The notes beneath the pieces are model-generated. The model was not told where the DNA came from. It searched no databases and saw nothing but the letters and a program-made list of their open reading frames with translations. A DNA stretch of 64,000 nucleotides from Paenibacillus sp. Soil787 (GTDB taxonomy: Bacteria > Bacillota > Bacilli > Paenibacillales > NBRC-103111). Both the position numbers and the translations under genes were made by a program. The first letter of the stretch is position 1, and every line of letters starts with the position of its first letter. Positions 1 through 8,854 of this stretch are shown here, piece after piece. The stretch covers positions 120,955 to 184,954 of the forward strand of contig NZ_LMSP01000004.1 of NCBI RefSeq assembly GCF_001429545.1, written 5' to 3'.

Positions 1-225
1 TCCTGGCTGATCTCCAGCATAGTTAGCCAGCGTCGAGAATACCGTCAGTGTGACTTCCTGCTGCTTCGAAGGATCGGTACTCCCCTTGTCACCGCTCGTG
101 CTCGTTTGCGGATGCGAACTGTTGTCTGTCGTAGATTTGCCGCTGCCGGCGCTGCATGCCGACAAGAATACCAACATGGCACTCAGTGAAACAGCAATCA
201 CTGCCCATTTTTTTCCCCTAATCAT
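1..225 (-). CDS. ABC transporter sugar-binding lipoprotein, N-terminus (runs off left edge)
   Basis: Only the first 75 residues are inside the window. They begin MIRGKKW, continue with a hydrophobic stretch and end in the lipobox LSAC, so the mature protein would be a lipid-anchored extracellular binding protein. A Ser/Thr/Gly-rich linker follows, then the start of a beta-strand (VTLTVFS) as in LplA-type oligosaccharide-binding proteins. The ATG at 225 has an AAGGAGG ribosome site at a normal distance. Two permease genes lie just upstream on the same strand, which gives the usual permease-permease-binding protein order. The sugar bound cannot be judged from this fragment. The importer class is inferred from the context and the lipoprotein N-terminus. 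Confidence 0.8.
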   Translation of the reverse strand, partial: MIRGKKWAVIAVSLSAMLVFLSACSAGSGKSTTDNSSHPQTSTSGDKGSTDPSKQQEVTLTVFSTLANYAGDQPG

Positions 226-367
226 GTGTTGGTTAACCTCCTTGTAATGTACGTGCAAAAAGCTTCTTTTTGTGATGTGGCCAAGAAACATGCCGTCTTT
301 CGGCAAAAAAAAACGCTTACAAAACCCGCCCCACCTCCTTCACGGATTTTCGAAAACAATGAAGGGA

Positions 368-1258
368 TCAACCCTTAACGGCCCCGATCATAATGCCTTT
401 GACGAAAAAACGTTGGAAGAAAGGATATACGAGCAAAATCGGGATGACGACGATCATCGATACAGTCGTCCGAATCGAAGTAGCCGTCTGCGTGTTGGCC
501 AAGTTGATATTGAGTGCCCCTTGGGTAGATTTCATCAAAGTTGCCAACGACGTCGCTTCGTTCATATACCGATACAGGATGAATTGCAGCGTGAACAGCT
601 TCTGATTCGTGACTAGGAACAACGTGTCCTGAAACGAGTTCCATTGTCCGACGGCCGAGAAGATGGCGATGGTGGCCAGAATCGGCGTAATCAAAGGCAT
701 GATGATTTTATAAAAGATTGTGAAATATCCGGCTCCATCGATCTGCGCCGATTCCTGCAAGGCGATAGGCGTCGACTCGACGAAGGTTTTTACAAGAATA
801 ATGAAGAACGGCGAGACGATCCCGGGCACGACATAGACCAGGAAATTGTTGGTCAGGCCGAGATTGCGCATGGTCAAGAACCAGGGAATCAAGCCAGCGT
901 TAAAATACATCGTCACGATCAGAAACCGATACCAAAATCTGCGTCCCCACATACCGTTCTTCGTGAACAAGTAGCCAAGAAAACCCGATGCAGCTACGGT
1001 CAATACTGTACCGATCAAGGTACGTCCTACTGACACGAGCGTGGCAGTAGCCAATCCGGGAATCTTGAATACTTCCGTGTAGTTGCTCAAATGAAACCCT
1101 CTCGGATAGAACATGACGAACCCTCTGCTGCTCAAGTCGTTATTGCTGATCGTATTGATAAACAAGTAATAGAACGGAAAGATACAAGCCAAAGTGAATA
1201 AGGCGAACAACGTATAGTTCAGGACGTCAAATATCTCAATCTTCTTCATCTTTTCCAT
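368..1258 (-). CDS. Carbohydrate ABC transporter permease (LplC/YtcP type)
   Basis: This is an inner-membrane permease of about 296 residues with six predicted membrane segments. The cytoplasmic EAA loop is visible as LQESAQIDGAGYFTIFYK, and the C-terminus GIMIGAVKG is typical of the LplC branch of CUT1 transporters. The frame is open to 1333, but the ATG at 1258 is preferred: it has a GAGGAGAG site and avoids overlap with the preceding permease gene. It probably forms a heterodimer with the product of the upstream gene and uses a shared ATPase (MsmX-like) encoded elsewhere, because no ATPase gene is present here. The substrate is unknown; the neighbourhood suggests xylo- or cello-oligosaccharides. 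Confidence 0.9.
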   Translation of the reverse strand: MEKMKKIEIFDVLNYTLFALFTLACIFPFYYLFINTISNNDLSSRGFVMFYPRGFHLSNYTEVFKIPGLATATLVSVGRTLIGTVLTVAASGFLGYLFTKNGMWGRRFWYRFLIVTMYFNAGLIPWFLTMRNLGLTNNFLVYVVPGIVSPFFIILVKTFVESTPIALQESAQIDGAGYFTIFYKIIMPLITPILATIAIFSAVGQWNSFQDTLFLVTNQKLFTLQFILYRYMNEATSLATLMKSTQGALNINLANTQTATSIRTTVSMIVVIPILLVYPFFQRFFVKGIMIGAVKG

Positions 1259-1286
1259 GTCGACTCTCCTCTCTTTTCCCGATGAT

Positions 1287-2243
1287 TTAGATGACGCCCT
1301 CGCCGCGAACCAGCTTCGACAAAACGTTGGCAAAGAACAACAGGAACAAGCTTACAATCGATTTCAGAATACTGACCGCCGTCGCGAAACCGAAGTTGGA
1401 GTTCGCCACCCCGATGTTGTAAACGTACAGATCGAGAACCTCGATATGGCTCATGTTCATTGCGTTCGAGAACACAAAGTACTGCTCAAGTCCATTATTG
1501 ATGAAGTTTGCGATACCCAAAATGAGCAACACGAAGTACGTCGGAAGAATTCCCGGCACCGTTACGTGCCACATCAGACGGAAACGGCCTGCTCCGTCCA
1601 CTCTCGCCGCTTCATATAATTCCGGATCGATCCCGGTAATCGCTGCAATGTACATGATCGCGCCCCAACCGAGTCCTTTCCATACGCCCCACAAAGTCAT
1701 AACCAACCATGTATGGCTGTCCGAGGCAAGCAGGTTCAACGGACGGTCAATCAAATGCAAGCTCATCAGCAAATTGTTCAAGAAGCCGTTGTCGACGGAA
1801 AATAACATGAATGCGAAAGCGTACACCAGCACCCAGCTGATAAAGTTCGGTAGCGTCGTAATCGTCTGCACCATTTTCTTGAACCTCGTGTTCTTGATTT
1901 CCGTTAGGAAAATTGCAAAGATGACCGGCAGAACCGAAGTCAAAATGCCCAATGAACTGATCGCGAACGTGTTTTGTAGAACTCGGACGATTTCCTGCAG
2001 CTGAATCGGATTCGACACCATTGCGGTAAACCAATGCAAGCCCACGAACTCGGTCTTGGACAGCGGAATGCCGGGCCGGTAATCGTAAAAGGCATAGACC
2101 CAGCCGTACAGAGGCAAATAAGAGAACAAAAATACGAGTACAAGAAAAGGAAAAGCCATGAGGAATAATTTATATTTATTTTTAAAATGAAAGCGCTTTC
2201 CCACAACTGGGGCATAAGCGTGTTCGGACAGGTTCGTGTTCAT
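1287..2243 (-). CDS. Carbohydrate ABC transporter permease (LplB type)
   Basis: This is the first gene of the importer operon, about 318 residues. A positively charged N-terminus is followed by six membrane segments and the EAA loop YEAARVDGAGRFRLMWHV, characteristic of the LplB branch of CUT1 permeases. The frame is open to 2279 through a TTG codon, but the ATG at 2243 has a GGGGGAG ribosome site about five bases away and is the better start. The LplC-type partner follows 28 bp later and the binding protein after that. A cre-like site lies inside the early codons and another in the promoter, so catabolite repression is likely. Confidence 0.9.
   Translation of the reverse strand: MNTNLSEHAYAPVVGKRFHFKNKYKLFLMAFPFLVLVFLFSYLPLYGWVYAFYDYRPGIPLSKTEFVGLHWFTAMVSNPIQLQEIVRVLQNTFAISSLGILTSVLPVIFAIFLTEIKNTRFKKMVQTITTLPNFISWVLVYAFAFMLFSVDNGFLNNLLMSLHLIDRPLNLLASDSHTWLVMTLWGVWKGLGWGAIMYIAAITGIDPELYEAARVDGAGRFRLMWHVTVPGILPTYFVLLILGIANFINNGLEQYFVFSNAMNMSHIEVLDLYVYNIGVANSNFGFATAVSILKSIVSLFLLFFANVLSKLVRGEGVI
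2189..2202. promoter_or_regulatory. cre-like CcpA site inside the permease coding start
   Basis: TGAAAGCGCTTTCC matches the cre consensus TGWAANCGNTNWCA at 13 of 14 positions and is nearly palindromic. It lies about 14 codons into the LplB-type permease gene, where it would act as a transcription roadblock. CcpA binding is inferred from the motif. Confidence 0.55.
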
Positions 2244-2369
2244 CTTTCTCCCCCACTCAAAAATAATGTTTTCTTTCAATTGCTTACTTTTACTTGGATT
2301 TTTAAATCAGCTATCTTAGGAGGTCTGGAATTCCTGTTATTATGACATTTCCTCATCAACTCTCTCTCA

Positions 2370-2403
2370 GCAGTGGAACCTGCTTCAGGTTTTGCTCCAC
2401 TGC
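2370..2403 (-). other. Stem-loop in the 5' leader of the permease operon
   Basis: The minus strand reads GCAGTGG, then AACCTG, loop, CAGGTT, CCACTGC. This gives a strong two-part hairpin about 130 bases before the first permease codon. There is no T-run, so it is unlikely to be a simple terminator. It may stabilise the leader RNA or be part of an unrecognised leader element. Confidence 0.4.
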
Positions 2404-2431
2404 GGGCACACTCTCAACCTCTTTGTCTTCG

Positions 2432-2460
2432 ATTATAACGAAACCGCTTTCATCATAATA
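2432..2460 (-). promoter_or_regulatory. Candidate promoter of the permease operon with a cre site between -35 and -10
   Basis: On the minus strand a perfect TATAAT (-10) lies at 2432-2437. Immediately upstream, TGAAAGCGGTTTCG (2439-2452) matches cre at 13 of 14 positions. The -35 hexamer at the expected 17-base distance (TATTAT) is weak. A CcpA site filling the spacer would block RNA polymerase directly. Confidence 0.5.
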
Positions 2461-2663
2461 CCCTTTAAATTTCACTAAAAATCCAGTCATAATTAGTGTT
2501 TTTCCGTGCCGGAAAATATTTAATCATGCCGATAGGAGTTTTTCTCAAATATCCTTACCGTTTGGCTATCAAACTCTCGTATTAGGACCTGTAAACGACC
2601 TTCCTCCATCTTTTGTTTGAAGTTGAATGAACCGTCAATGGTTAATCACTCTTCCTAATTGTT

Positions 2664-2710
2664 GCAAAAAAGCGTTCCAACAGGAACGTAAATCCCCCGC
2701 CGGAACGCCT
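2664..2710 (-). terminator. Rho-independent terminator after the GH5 gene
   Basis: On the minus strand GCGTTCC and GGAACGC form a 7-bp stem around a 23-base loop, followed directly by TTTTTT. It lies just downstream of the GH5 endoglucanase stop and separates that gene from the importer operon. Confidence 0.75.
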
Positions 2711-2717
2711 TGCCATA

Positions 2718-4394
2718 TTACTGAGCCGTGCCTGTGACGCTCGTGCCGCTTTTTACAATTGTGTACTTGACGATTGCGCCGCTCCAGAAGTGGAAAGTCA
2801 GAGTCACCGTTCCGTCAGTCGTTGCATTGAAGAAATTCGAGGTCAGCGTGATTTGACTGTTGGTATAGTCAGGTGAGAAGCAATAGTTAAATTCCTTGTA
2901 GGAAGTCCAGTTTTGCGGACCGGCGTTACCGCCTGCAGCGTACACGGCCTCCATCGTGGCAAGCTGGTCGCCGTTAAAGGCTGTGGGAATCGCAAAGCTG
3001 CTGGTGGCGCCCGATGCGCTTTGCAACACTGGCGTGTTATAGTAGCGCACATGGATCTTCCAGGCGGGACCCGAGTTGAAGTTGGCGGTCAATACCGCCT
3101 TCTCGCCCAGCGCGCCTGAAGCGAGCTTGGAGAGATAGCTTGCCTTGACGGATAAGGTACTGCCGCTTAGCGTATAGTCTCTGCCGGATTTCAATGTGGT
3201 GGTGCCGTTCTTGAGCGAGACGAAGCTGTTGCCGTTCAAGTTCAGCGCAAGGGATGCGTCCGTAACAGTTACGCCACTCTTCAGGAAGATCAGGTCCGTG
3301 TCCGCAGTGGACGAACGGCCCGTCAAGCTTTGCTTGATGATATTATATATGTCCGGATCGCTCCACTGGTAGGTCGTGCGGTTGAATTGCGAGCCGTTAT
3401 CCCACAGCATATGGGTTACGCTTTTCGATTTGGCATACTGGAGGAAATACTCGAAGTATTTGAGCATTTCGCCGTGTTCGACTGTACCTGGGCCACTGTC
3501 GAAGCCGAGGAGTCCGTATTCGCCGACAACAACTGGAATTCCTTTGGCAACGAATGTATTGTAGACAGCGTCAAGGGAAGTGTTGATATCGTTTATCGTA
3601 TCTGTGTCAAACTTGGTGTAGCCCGCAATGTTTACGCTGAACGGCCAGAATCCATAGAAGTGGATGGTGGCAATAATATTCGAATCGTTCAGGTTGGCGA
3701 TTGTGCTGTTAAGCGAATCCAGATATTGTTGACTGGCATTGGTCGACAGCGTCGGCAGTACGAGGGGACGGGTGGCATTCGCGCCTCCGGTGCCCCGCAC
3801 AATGTTGAAGAAGTCCGTATTCAGTTCATTGAGCAGGGAAAGTTGCGTTGTTGCAGCAAGATTGTTGCCGAAAAACGGCTCGTTGATGCTTTCGAACATC
3901 AGCTTGTTGGAATAGTTCTTAAAATTATTGGCGATTTGCGTCCAGATCGCTGAGTATTCGGCTACGACCTGGTCATGATTCGTATCCATGTTGTTGACCC
4001 ATTGCCACGAGTCGTGGTGTACGTTGATCATGACGTACAGGCCGGCGTTAAGCGACCAGTCGATAATTTGCTGCACTCGGCTCATCCATGCCGGATCCAC
4101 CGTATAGGACGGAGCAGGTCCCGTGTGCTGTACCCAGGTCACAGGAATACGGATGCTTTTGAAGCCCTGGGCGGCAATTTGTTGAATAAAAGCTTGGGTG
4201 ACAACCGGATTTCCCCAAGACGTTTCGTCTGGGCCTGTCGCATCGAGGGAATTGCCCAGATTCCAACCGGGCTGCATGGCGTCGACATAGGTCTGCATAT
4301 TGGTTGCAGCGGAGGCCGATGGAACGTATGCAAATAGAGTCAGCAACAAGAAGACAGACATTATTGCAGATACAATTGATTTTTTTGATTTCAT
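2718..4394 (-). CDS. Secreted GH5 endoglucanase/xyloglucanase with CBM_X2 and CBM46
   Basis: This 558-residue exported glycanase has a signal peptide to about residue 29 (cut after SASA). The GH5 barrel (about 30-355) has acid/base Glu172 in FESINEP and nucleophile Glu292 in VVGEYG. An Ig-like CBM_X2 module follows (about 365-455), then a CBM46-like module starting SFAIPTAFNGDQ and containing TFHFWSG. This GH5-CBM_X2-CBM46 layout is known from Bacillus endoglucanases of subfamily GH5_4, which cut beta-1,4-glucan or xyloglucan. The start at 4394 has an AAAGGAG site. A paralogue with the same architecture lies at 14783-16507. The expected action is outside the cell, releasing oligosaccharides for the importers nearby. 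The exact substrate is inference. Confidence 0.93.
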   Translation of the reverse strand: MKSKKSIVSAIMSVFLLLTLFAYVPSASAATNMQTYVDAMQPGWNLGNSLDATGPDETSWGNPVVTQAFIQQIAAQGFKSIRIPVTWVQHTGPAPSYTVDPAWMSRVQQIIDWSLNAGLYVMINVHHDSWQWVNNMDTNHDQVVAEYSAIWTQIANNFKNYSNKLMFESINEPFFGNNLAATTQLSLLNELNTDFFNIVRGTGGANATRPLVLPTLSTNASQQYLDSLNSTIANLNDSNIIATIHFYGFWPFSVNIAGYTKFDTDTINDINTSLDAVYNTFVAKGIPVVVGEYGLLGFDSGPGTVEHGEMLKYFEYFLQYAKSKSVTHMLWDNGSQFNRTTYQWSDPDIYNIIKQSLTGRSSTADTDLIFLKSGVTVTDASLALNLNGNSFVSLKNGTTTLKSGRDYTLSGSTLSVKASYLSKLASGALGEKAVLTANFNSGPAWKIHVRYYNTPVLQSASGATSSFAIPTAFNGDQLATMEAVYAAGGNAGPQNWTSYKEFNYCFSPDYTNSQITLTSNFFNATTDGTVTLTFHFWSGAIVKYTIVKSGTSVTGTAQ

Positions 4395-4521
4395 TTTGAC
4401 ACACTCCTTTGATTATTGAATTTGGCACTTCGAATTTACCGAAACCTTTCCCGAAGCTGTAGTTGCTTTGGGAGCTTATATGTGCATCACCTCCTTTATG
4501 CATGCCGGATATTGCGCTTTG

Positions 4522-4773
4522 TCAAGTGGCAATCCTATAACGCATATTTTTCTGCGCGTGGAATTCCGCGCATCCGTCATCGGCCGAAGCTGTCCCTACA
4601 GGAGCTCCATCCTGCCCGTATACTACAAGCTTCGCCGCATGCGGAACGCGGAGCTTGCAAATGCCGCCAAGGCTTGTCACGAGCTCGGCTTCCCGCAGGT
4701 TCCCATTGCCGAGTGGAAGCACCTCGTTCCATTCGGATGCGGGCATCCTATACCACAAGCTCATCTTATTCAT
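4522..4773 (-). pseudogene. Collapsed GH95 alpha-L-fucosidase gene (in-frame internal deletion)
   Basis: A small frame starting MNKMSLWYRMPASEWNE carries the hallmark N-terminus of family GH95 (LWY..PA..WNEALPLGNGRLG). After LPLGNG it jumps to NLREAELVTSLGG and ends HAQKNMRYRIAT, which resembles the C-terminal end of GH95 proteins (DG.L.EA.I.S..GG.C.LR). Full-length GH95 enzymes have about 750-800 residues; here about 83 remain, without the catalytic barrel. Both flanks have a G-N-G/D-G-x-L stretch, so deletion between short similar sequences is plausible. It lies 21 bp after the GH3 stop and would be cotranscribed. It cannot be a working fucosidase. Another start 9 bp upstream (4782) is possible. 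Confidence 0.75.
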
Positions 4774-4794
4774 CCCCCACATCTCCTCTCGGAA

Positions 4795-7608
4795 TTACTG
4801 AATACCGGATTTCGGAAGGAAACGGAAGCGGCTCAGTCCGATATCCCCGCCCAAACATAAGTAGACAGTGCGAACTCCCGATACTTCGTCCGCCTTGCAG
4901 GCAGCCGTCTCCCACATTTGCTGCCCTCCGGTCTCCCGAACGGTACACGTTCCGATAAGAGGGCCGTCCAACCCATCCAGTCTAAGCTCTATGCTACCAC
5001 CTCCCTGATCGGCCGTATAACTGGCTTCGAAGCCGCTAATCCCTCCGCCGAAATCGACATCGTCAAATCGCAGCCAGCCTGCCTCGCCCGACAACCGGAT
5101 GCAGCTCCCGCCTTCCCGGCATTCGTCCAGGTAGACACCTTCGTACTCGTCGTAATTCACTGCCGGAGTCTCCTTGGTCAAGTCGCGCGGAGGCACGGTA
5201 TCTCCGTCTACCGCCAGCTTCTTCTGCACGCGGATATCTCCCGACGAGCCCCCGATCATGAGCGTGTACGTACCGGATTCGACGCAATAAGCGTCTCTGG
5301 TCACATCCCAGAATGCCAGCTCGGAAACCGGCACCGTAAAGCCGACGGTCCGTTTCTCTCCGGGAGCCAGTTGGATGCGCCGGAAGGACTTCAGCTCTTT
5401 GAGCGGCCTCTCCACGCGGGACGAATCGGCGCGCACGTACAGCTGGACGACTTCGTCTCCGGCCATATCGCCCGAATTTTCGACCCGCACACTGACCGAG
5501 ATGTCCCTGCGTGAACCGGCACGCTCCAGACTCACGATCAGCTCATCGTAACGGAAGGTTGTATACGACAACCCGTAACCGAACGGATACAACGGCTCTC
5601 CATCAAAATATTGATAGGTGCGCTTCCCTTTCCGAATATCATAATCCATGATATCGGGCAGCTGCTCTACGGAGCGGTACCAGGTCATATTGAGCCGTCC
5701 CGCCGGGTTATAATCGCCGAACAATACGTCCGCCAAGGCGTTGCCCAGCTCTTGACCGGAATGCGAGGAATACAAGACGGCCGGAATGTGCTTATCGACC
5801 CAATTCAGGGCAAACGGGTAGCTGCCGATGACGACGACGATCGTGTTGGGATTTGCCTTGTATACCTCCCGAATCAGCCTCTCCTGGTAAGCGGCTAGCG
5901 TCAAGTCCGGGCGATCGATCTCTTCCTTACCGTTGATCAGCGGGTGGTTCCCGACGATAACAATCGCTGCATCCGACGCTTCAGCCGCCGCAACCGCCTC
6001 CTTCAGACCGTCCTCGACAACCTCCTTGCGCAAAGCCCCGCCTTCATCGCCGGGCAGCGACACAGGGCTCCCGTTCCAGCTCGCGAGCGACATCGTCCCA
6101 TCCTGCCCCTCGACAGGTTGAAACACCTCTTTGACGAACCAGCCCCAAATGTCTTCAGCCGAAGCGGTCAAAGTCGTATCGTCGGTCGTCACATATTTGC
6201 CGTTCGAGAGCGCCTTCAGCGTGGCGCTGCCGAAGCCCCAGTCGGTCATCAAGAACGTCTCGGCGGAATCGGCGGCTGTCCGGTCCGCCTTCAATGCACC
6301 GTTCTCGTCCGGCGCGATCCCTACATATTTTCCCGTCACAGCGGAACGAAGGCGCACACGGTCGCATCCGTCGGCGAAGACGACGGAACCTTTGCTCATT
6401 TTGGCCCGAATGCCTTGAAGCGGAGTGACCTTATACGGATGGCTGCCGGAATACCAATCTCGGCATACCGCATCTCCGAGCGGCCCGATCACGGCGACTC
6501 GCTGTACGGCATCCCGGTCAAGGGGAAGTAGTTGATGCTTGTTCTTGAGCAGTACGACGGATTCACGGGCCGCTTCCAGGGAGAGAGCCGCATGCTCCGG
6601 CTTGCAAACCGTGTCATCCGGCATGCAGGCATACGGATTGCGCTCGTCTGGATCGAATTCGCCAAGCATGAAGCGCACCCGGAACGTGTTCTCCAAAGCC
6701 TGGACCAGGTCGCCATCCTCCAGCAGCCCCTCGGCGAGCGCCTCCCGTATGGCGGCGCAGGTAATCTCGGCATCGTCCGTAATGCTGTCGATGCCGTTCT
6801 TGATCGACGCCACGACAGCTTCTTTATACGTCTCGAAATAATGGTGATCCTTCACAAGGCCGATCAGATCTCCTGCATCGCTGACTATAAAGCCGTTCAT
6901 CTCCCACTCGCCTTTGACGACCCGGAGCACATCGGGATGGAGAATGGCGGGCGTCCCGTTGATCGAGTTATATGCAGTCATCATCGACAGAGCCCCCCCA
7001 TCACGGAAGGCCGGCTCAAACGCTTTCAAATAATATTCCCGCATATTGCGGGGGTCGATGCTGGCGGAGCAGTGCCCCCGATCCTTCTCGTTGTTGTTGC
7101 CGAGAAAATGCTTCAAGGTCGCAATCGCTTTGCGGTAAACGGGATGCGGACCCTGAATGCCTTTGACGAGCGCGGACGTGAGCTCACCCGTCAAATGCGG
7201 GTCTTCCCCGTACGCCTCCTCTGTCCGGCCCCACCGCGGGTCCCGCTCCATATCGACGGTCGGCGCCCATAGCGTCAGGCCGTTGCGTGCGGGGTCCCGC
7301 TGATAAAATACCCTAGCCTCGTCGCCGATAACGGAACCGATCCGCTCCAGCAGCTCCGGGTTCCAAGTGCAGGCAAGGCCGATCGATTGCGGAAAGGAGG
7401 TCGCCTCCCCCAGCCAAGCGATGCCGTGGGCAGCTTCAGTACCGTGCTTGTATGGTTTCACCCCCAGCCTATCGACCGCGGGTTGATATTGGCACATGAG
7501 CCCAATTTTCTCCTCGAGGGTAAACCGGGACACCAGATCGGCAACGCGATCTTCGATTGCCAGATCATGATTCTGAAACGGTAATGCTACTCCCTGAGCA
7601 TTTGTCAT
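4795..7608 (-). CDS. GH3 beta-glucosidase/beta-xylosidase with an inserted beta-domain and C-terminal CBM6-like module
   Basis: This is a cytoplasmic GH3 enzyme of about 937 residues with no signal peptide. The N-terminal barrel contains the KHF and NEKDRGH substrate-loop motifs and the nucleophile Asp in FIVSDAG (about residue 244). The alpha/beta sandwich domain is interrupted at about 395-510 by an extra segment with repeated GKYV strands, resembling fascin/beta-trefoil folds. An FnIII-like domain follows, then a C-terminal stretch of about 115 residues resembling CBM6. The ATG at 7608 is chosen because GGAGG lies 10 bases before it; an in-frame TTG three codons earlier is less likely. It should remove terminal glucose or xylose from imported oligosaccharides. 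A kinase-like gene lies upstream and the collapsed GH95 downstream. Confidence 0.9.
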   Translation of the reverse strand: MTNAQGVALPFQNHDLAIEDRVADLVSRFTLEEKIGLMCQYQPAVDRLGVKPYKHGTEAAHGIAWLGEATSFPQSIGLACTWNPELLERIGSVIGDEARVFYQRDPARNGLTLWAPTVDMERDPRWGRTEEAYGEDPHLTGELTSALVKGIQGPHPVYRKAIATLKHFLGNNNEKDRGHCSASIDPRNMREYYLKAFEPAFRDGGALSMMTAYNSINGTPAILHPDVLRVVKGEWEMNGFIVSDAGDLIGLVKDHHYFETYKEAVVASIKNGIDSITDDAEITCAAIREALAEGLLEDGDLVQALENTFRVRFMLGEFDPDERNPYACMPDDTVCKPEHAALSLEAARESVVLLKNKHQLLPLDRDAVQRVAVIGPLGDAVCRDWYSGSHPYKVTPLQGIRAKMSKGSVVFADGCDRVRLRSAVTGKYVGIAPDENGALKADRTAADSAETFLMTDWGFGSATLKALSNGKYVTTDDTTLTASAEDIWGWFVKEVFQPVEGQDGTMSLASWNGSPVSLPGDEGGALRKEVVEDGLKEAVAAAEASDAAIVIVGNHPLINGKEEIDRPDLTLAAYQERLIREVYKANPNTIVVVIGSYPFALNWVDKHIPAVLYSSHSGQELGNALADVLFGDYNPAGRLNMTWYRSVEQLPDIMDYDIRKGKRTYQYFDGEPLYPFGYGLSYTTFRYDELIVSLERAGSRRDISVSVRVENSGDMAGDEVVQLYVRADSSRVERPLKELKSFRRIQLAPGEKRTVGFTVPVSELAFWDVTRDAYCVESGTYTLMIGGSSGDIRVQKKLAVDGDTVPPRDLTKETPAVNYDEYEGVYLDECREGGSCIRLSGEAGWLRFDDVDFGGGISGFEASYTADQGGGSIELRLDGLDGPLIGTCTVRETGGQQMWETAACKADEVSGVRTVYLCLGGDIGLSRFRFLPKSGIQ

Positions 7609-7783
7609 CGCTGTCAAACCTCCATTTTAAGGTATTTAGAAATCGTCTTGACTCAATGCCGTGGCATTGAAATGGCCCAATTGCTCGGCCCCCTAAATTG
7701 CTTTGTTATAAACCGACAGATACCTTCCGATTACCGCAGTCGCTGTTGGAAATCGCTCGACGCTTACAACGGGTGAACCTGGT

Positions 7784-8749
7784 TTAATCGCGGCCGATCG
7801 CGAGGAGACATTCCCAGCCTTCCGCAAGATTGTTGCGGGCCCAATTCCAGTGGTCTTTGTTTTCATATTGCCGGAAGGTACATTCAATCCATAAGATCAG
7901 ATCCAGATAAAAATCGTACATCACTCTGCGCCGCTGCTGGTTTTGGGTTGCGACGGCCAGCCCATAGCCCCTTGAGAACCCAACGGATCGGTTGAAGCGG
8001 CCGAAATAAACCTCCATCAGCGGGTCGCCCCAAATCGCTCTTTCGAAATCGATCAGCCCTGTTATTTTCCCATGCTCGACAAACACATTTCCATCCCATA
8101 AATCCCAATGCACAAGACGGGGCTGATCGACTTCGTGCAAAGCATCCAGATGCCGTTCGATTTCCGATTCGATAACCGTATCACCCGCTGGCAGCTCGAC
8201 TCCGGCATCTCTGCTATCAGCCAGCACGCCCCGGATCATCCGTTGAAACGCTTCTGCCCAGGAGTCACTCCACGATTCTTGCTGCAGGAAATATCCGAAT
8301 TTTTCTCCTTGCACTTCATTGATCAAGCGGCTATAGACGCCAAGCTCAAATTCGATCGCGTCCTTCTCTTCCTGGGAAAGCGTCTCCTTAATTTTGTTGT
8401 AAGGAACCCCCGAAAGCCGCTCCATAATAAAGTACTCCGCATTAATCAAGGTGTATGTATCGTCGTATGTAAGCACCTTGGGCACAGGCAGTGTACCGCT
8501 GTTGTCAAACAAGCGCAGCGCCTCGACTTCCGTACGCATCAAGCTTGCCTCATAACGCATCATTTTTGTTCCCTTGAACGGCGCCGCTTTTAGGATAACT
8601 TCGCGGTCGTCGCTTGTGATGATCGCGTATGCGCTGTTTGCCCACCCATCCGTTAGTTCTTTCGTTTCGACGACCCGGCTTCCGAAAGCTTGGTGAATAA
8701 TTCGTTCCATATCGCTATCTATCAGCTTGGGTTTAATATTGCTTTCCAT
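7784..8749 (-). CDS. APH-family small-molecule phosphotransferase
   Basis: A cytoplasmic protein of 321 residues with the aminoglycoside/choline kinase fold. The catalytic loop HWDLWDGN fits the HxDxxxxN Brenner motif, and the metal-binding LIDFERA fits the IDF/W motif. Upstream are the expected N-lobe strands (VILKAAP). It is first in a possible kinase-GH3-GH95 unit, and its start at 8749 has an AAAGGAT site. Such genes inside sugar loci may phosphorylate a sugar or amino-sugar rather than an antibiotic; the true substrate is unknown. The upstream gap holds an unusual array of palindromes (8855-9068), so its expression may be specifically controlled. Confidence 0.85.
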   Translation of the reverse strand: MESNIKPKLIDSDMERIIHQAFGSRVVETKELTDGWANSAYAIITSDDREVILKAAPFKGTKMMRYEASLMRTEVEALRLFDNSGTLPVPKVLTYDDTYTLINAEYFIMERLSGVPYNKIKETLSQEEKDAIEFELGVYSRLINEVQGEKFGYFLQQESWSDSWAEAFQRMIRGVLADSRDAGVELPAGDTVIESEIERHLDALHEVDQPRLVHWDLWDGNVFVEHGKITGLIDFERAIWGDPLMEVYFGRFNRSVGFSRGYGLAVATQNQQRRRVMYDFYLDLILWIECTFRQYENKDHWNWARNNLAEGWECLLAIGRD

Positions 8750-8854
8750 TTTATGTATAATCCTTTCATAAATTAAAATTATTCTTTATCTCTCAAATCG
8801 AACATGACTTACAATCGCTATGTCCTCCCATGAGTTATGTAGTACCTGGAATTA

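Noticed and set aside
309..322. cre-like AAAAAACGCTTACA upstream of the left-edge binding-protein gene
   Set aside because: Only 12 of 14 positions match and the first two essential bases are wrong; it lies in an A-rich stretch.
3330..3953. Long plus-strand frame opposite the first GH5 gene
   Set aside because: It is antisense to a clear GH5 enzyme, has no ribosome site and no recognisable motifs.
7006..7020. AAACGCTTTCAAA inside the GH3 gene as a cre site
   Set aside because: Three mismatches in the left half-site and a mid-gene position.
6532..7272. Long plus-strand frame opposite the GH3 gene
   Set aside because: Antisense shadow of a GC-rich coding region; the translation shows no family motif.
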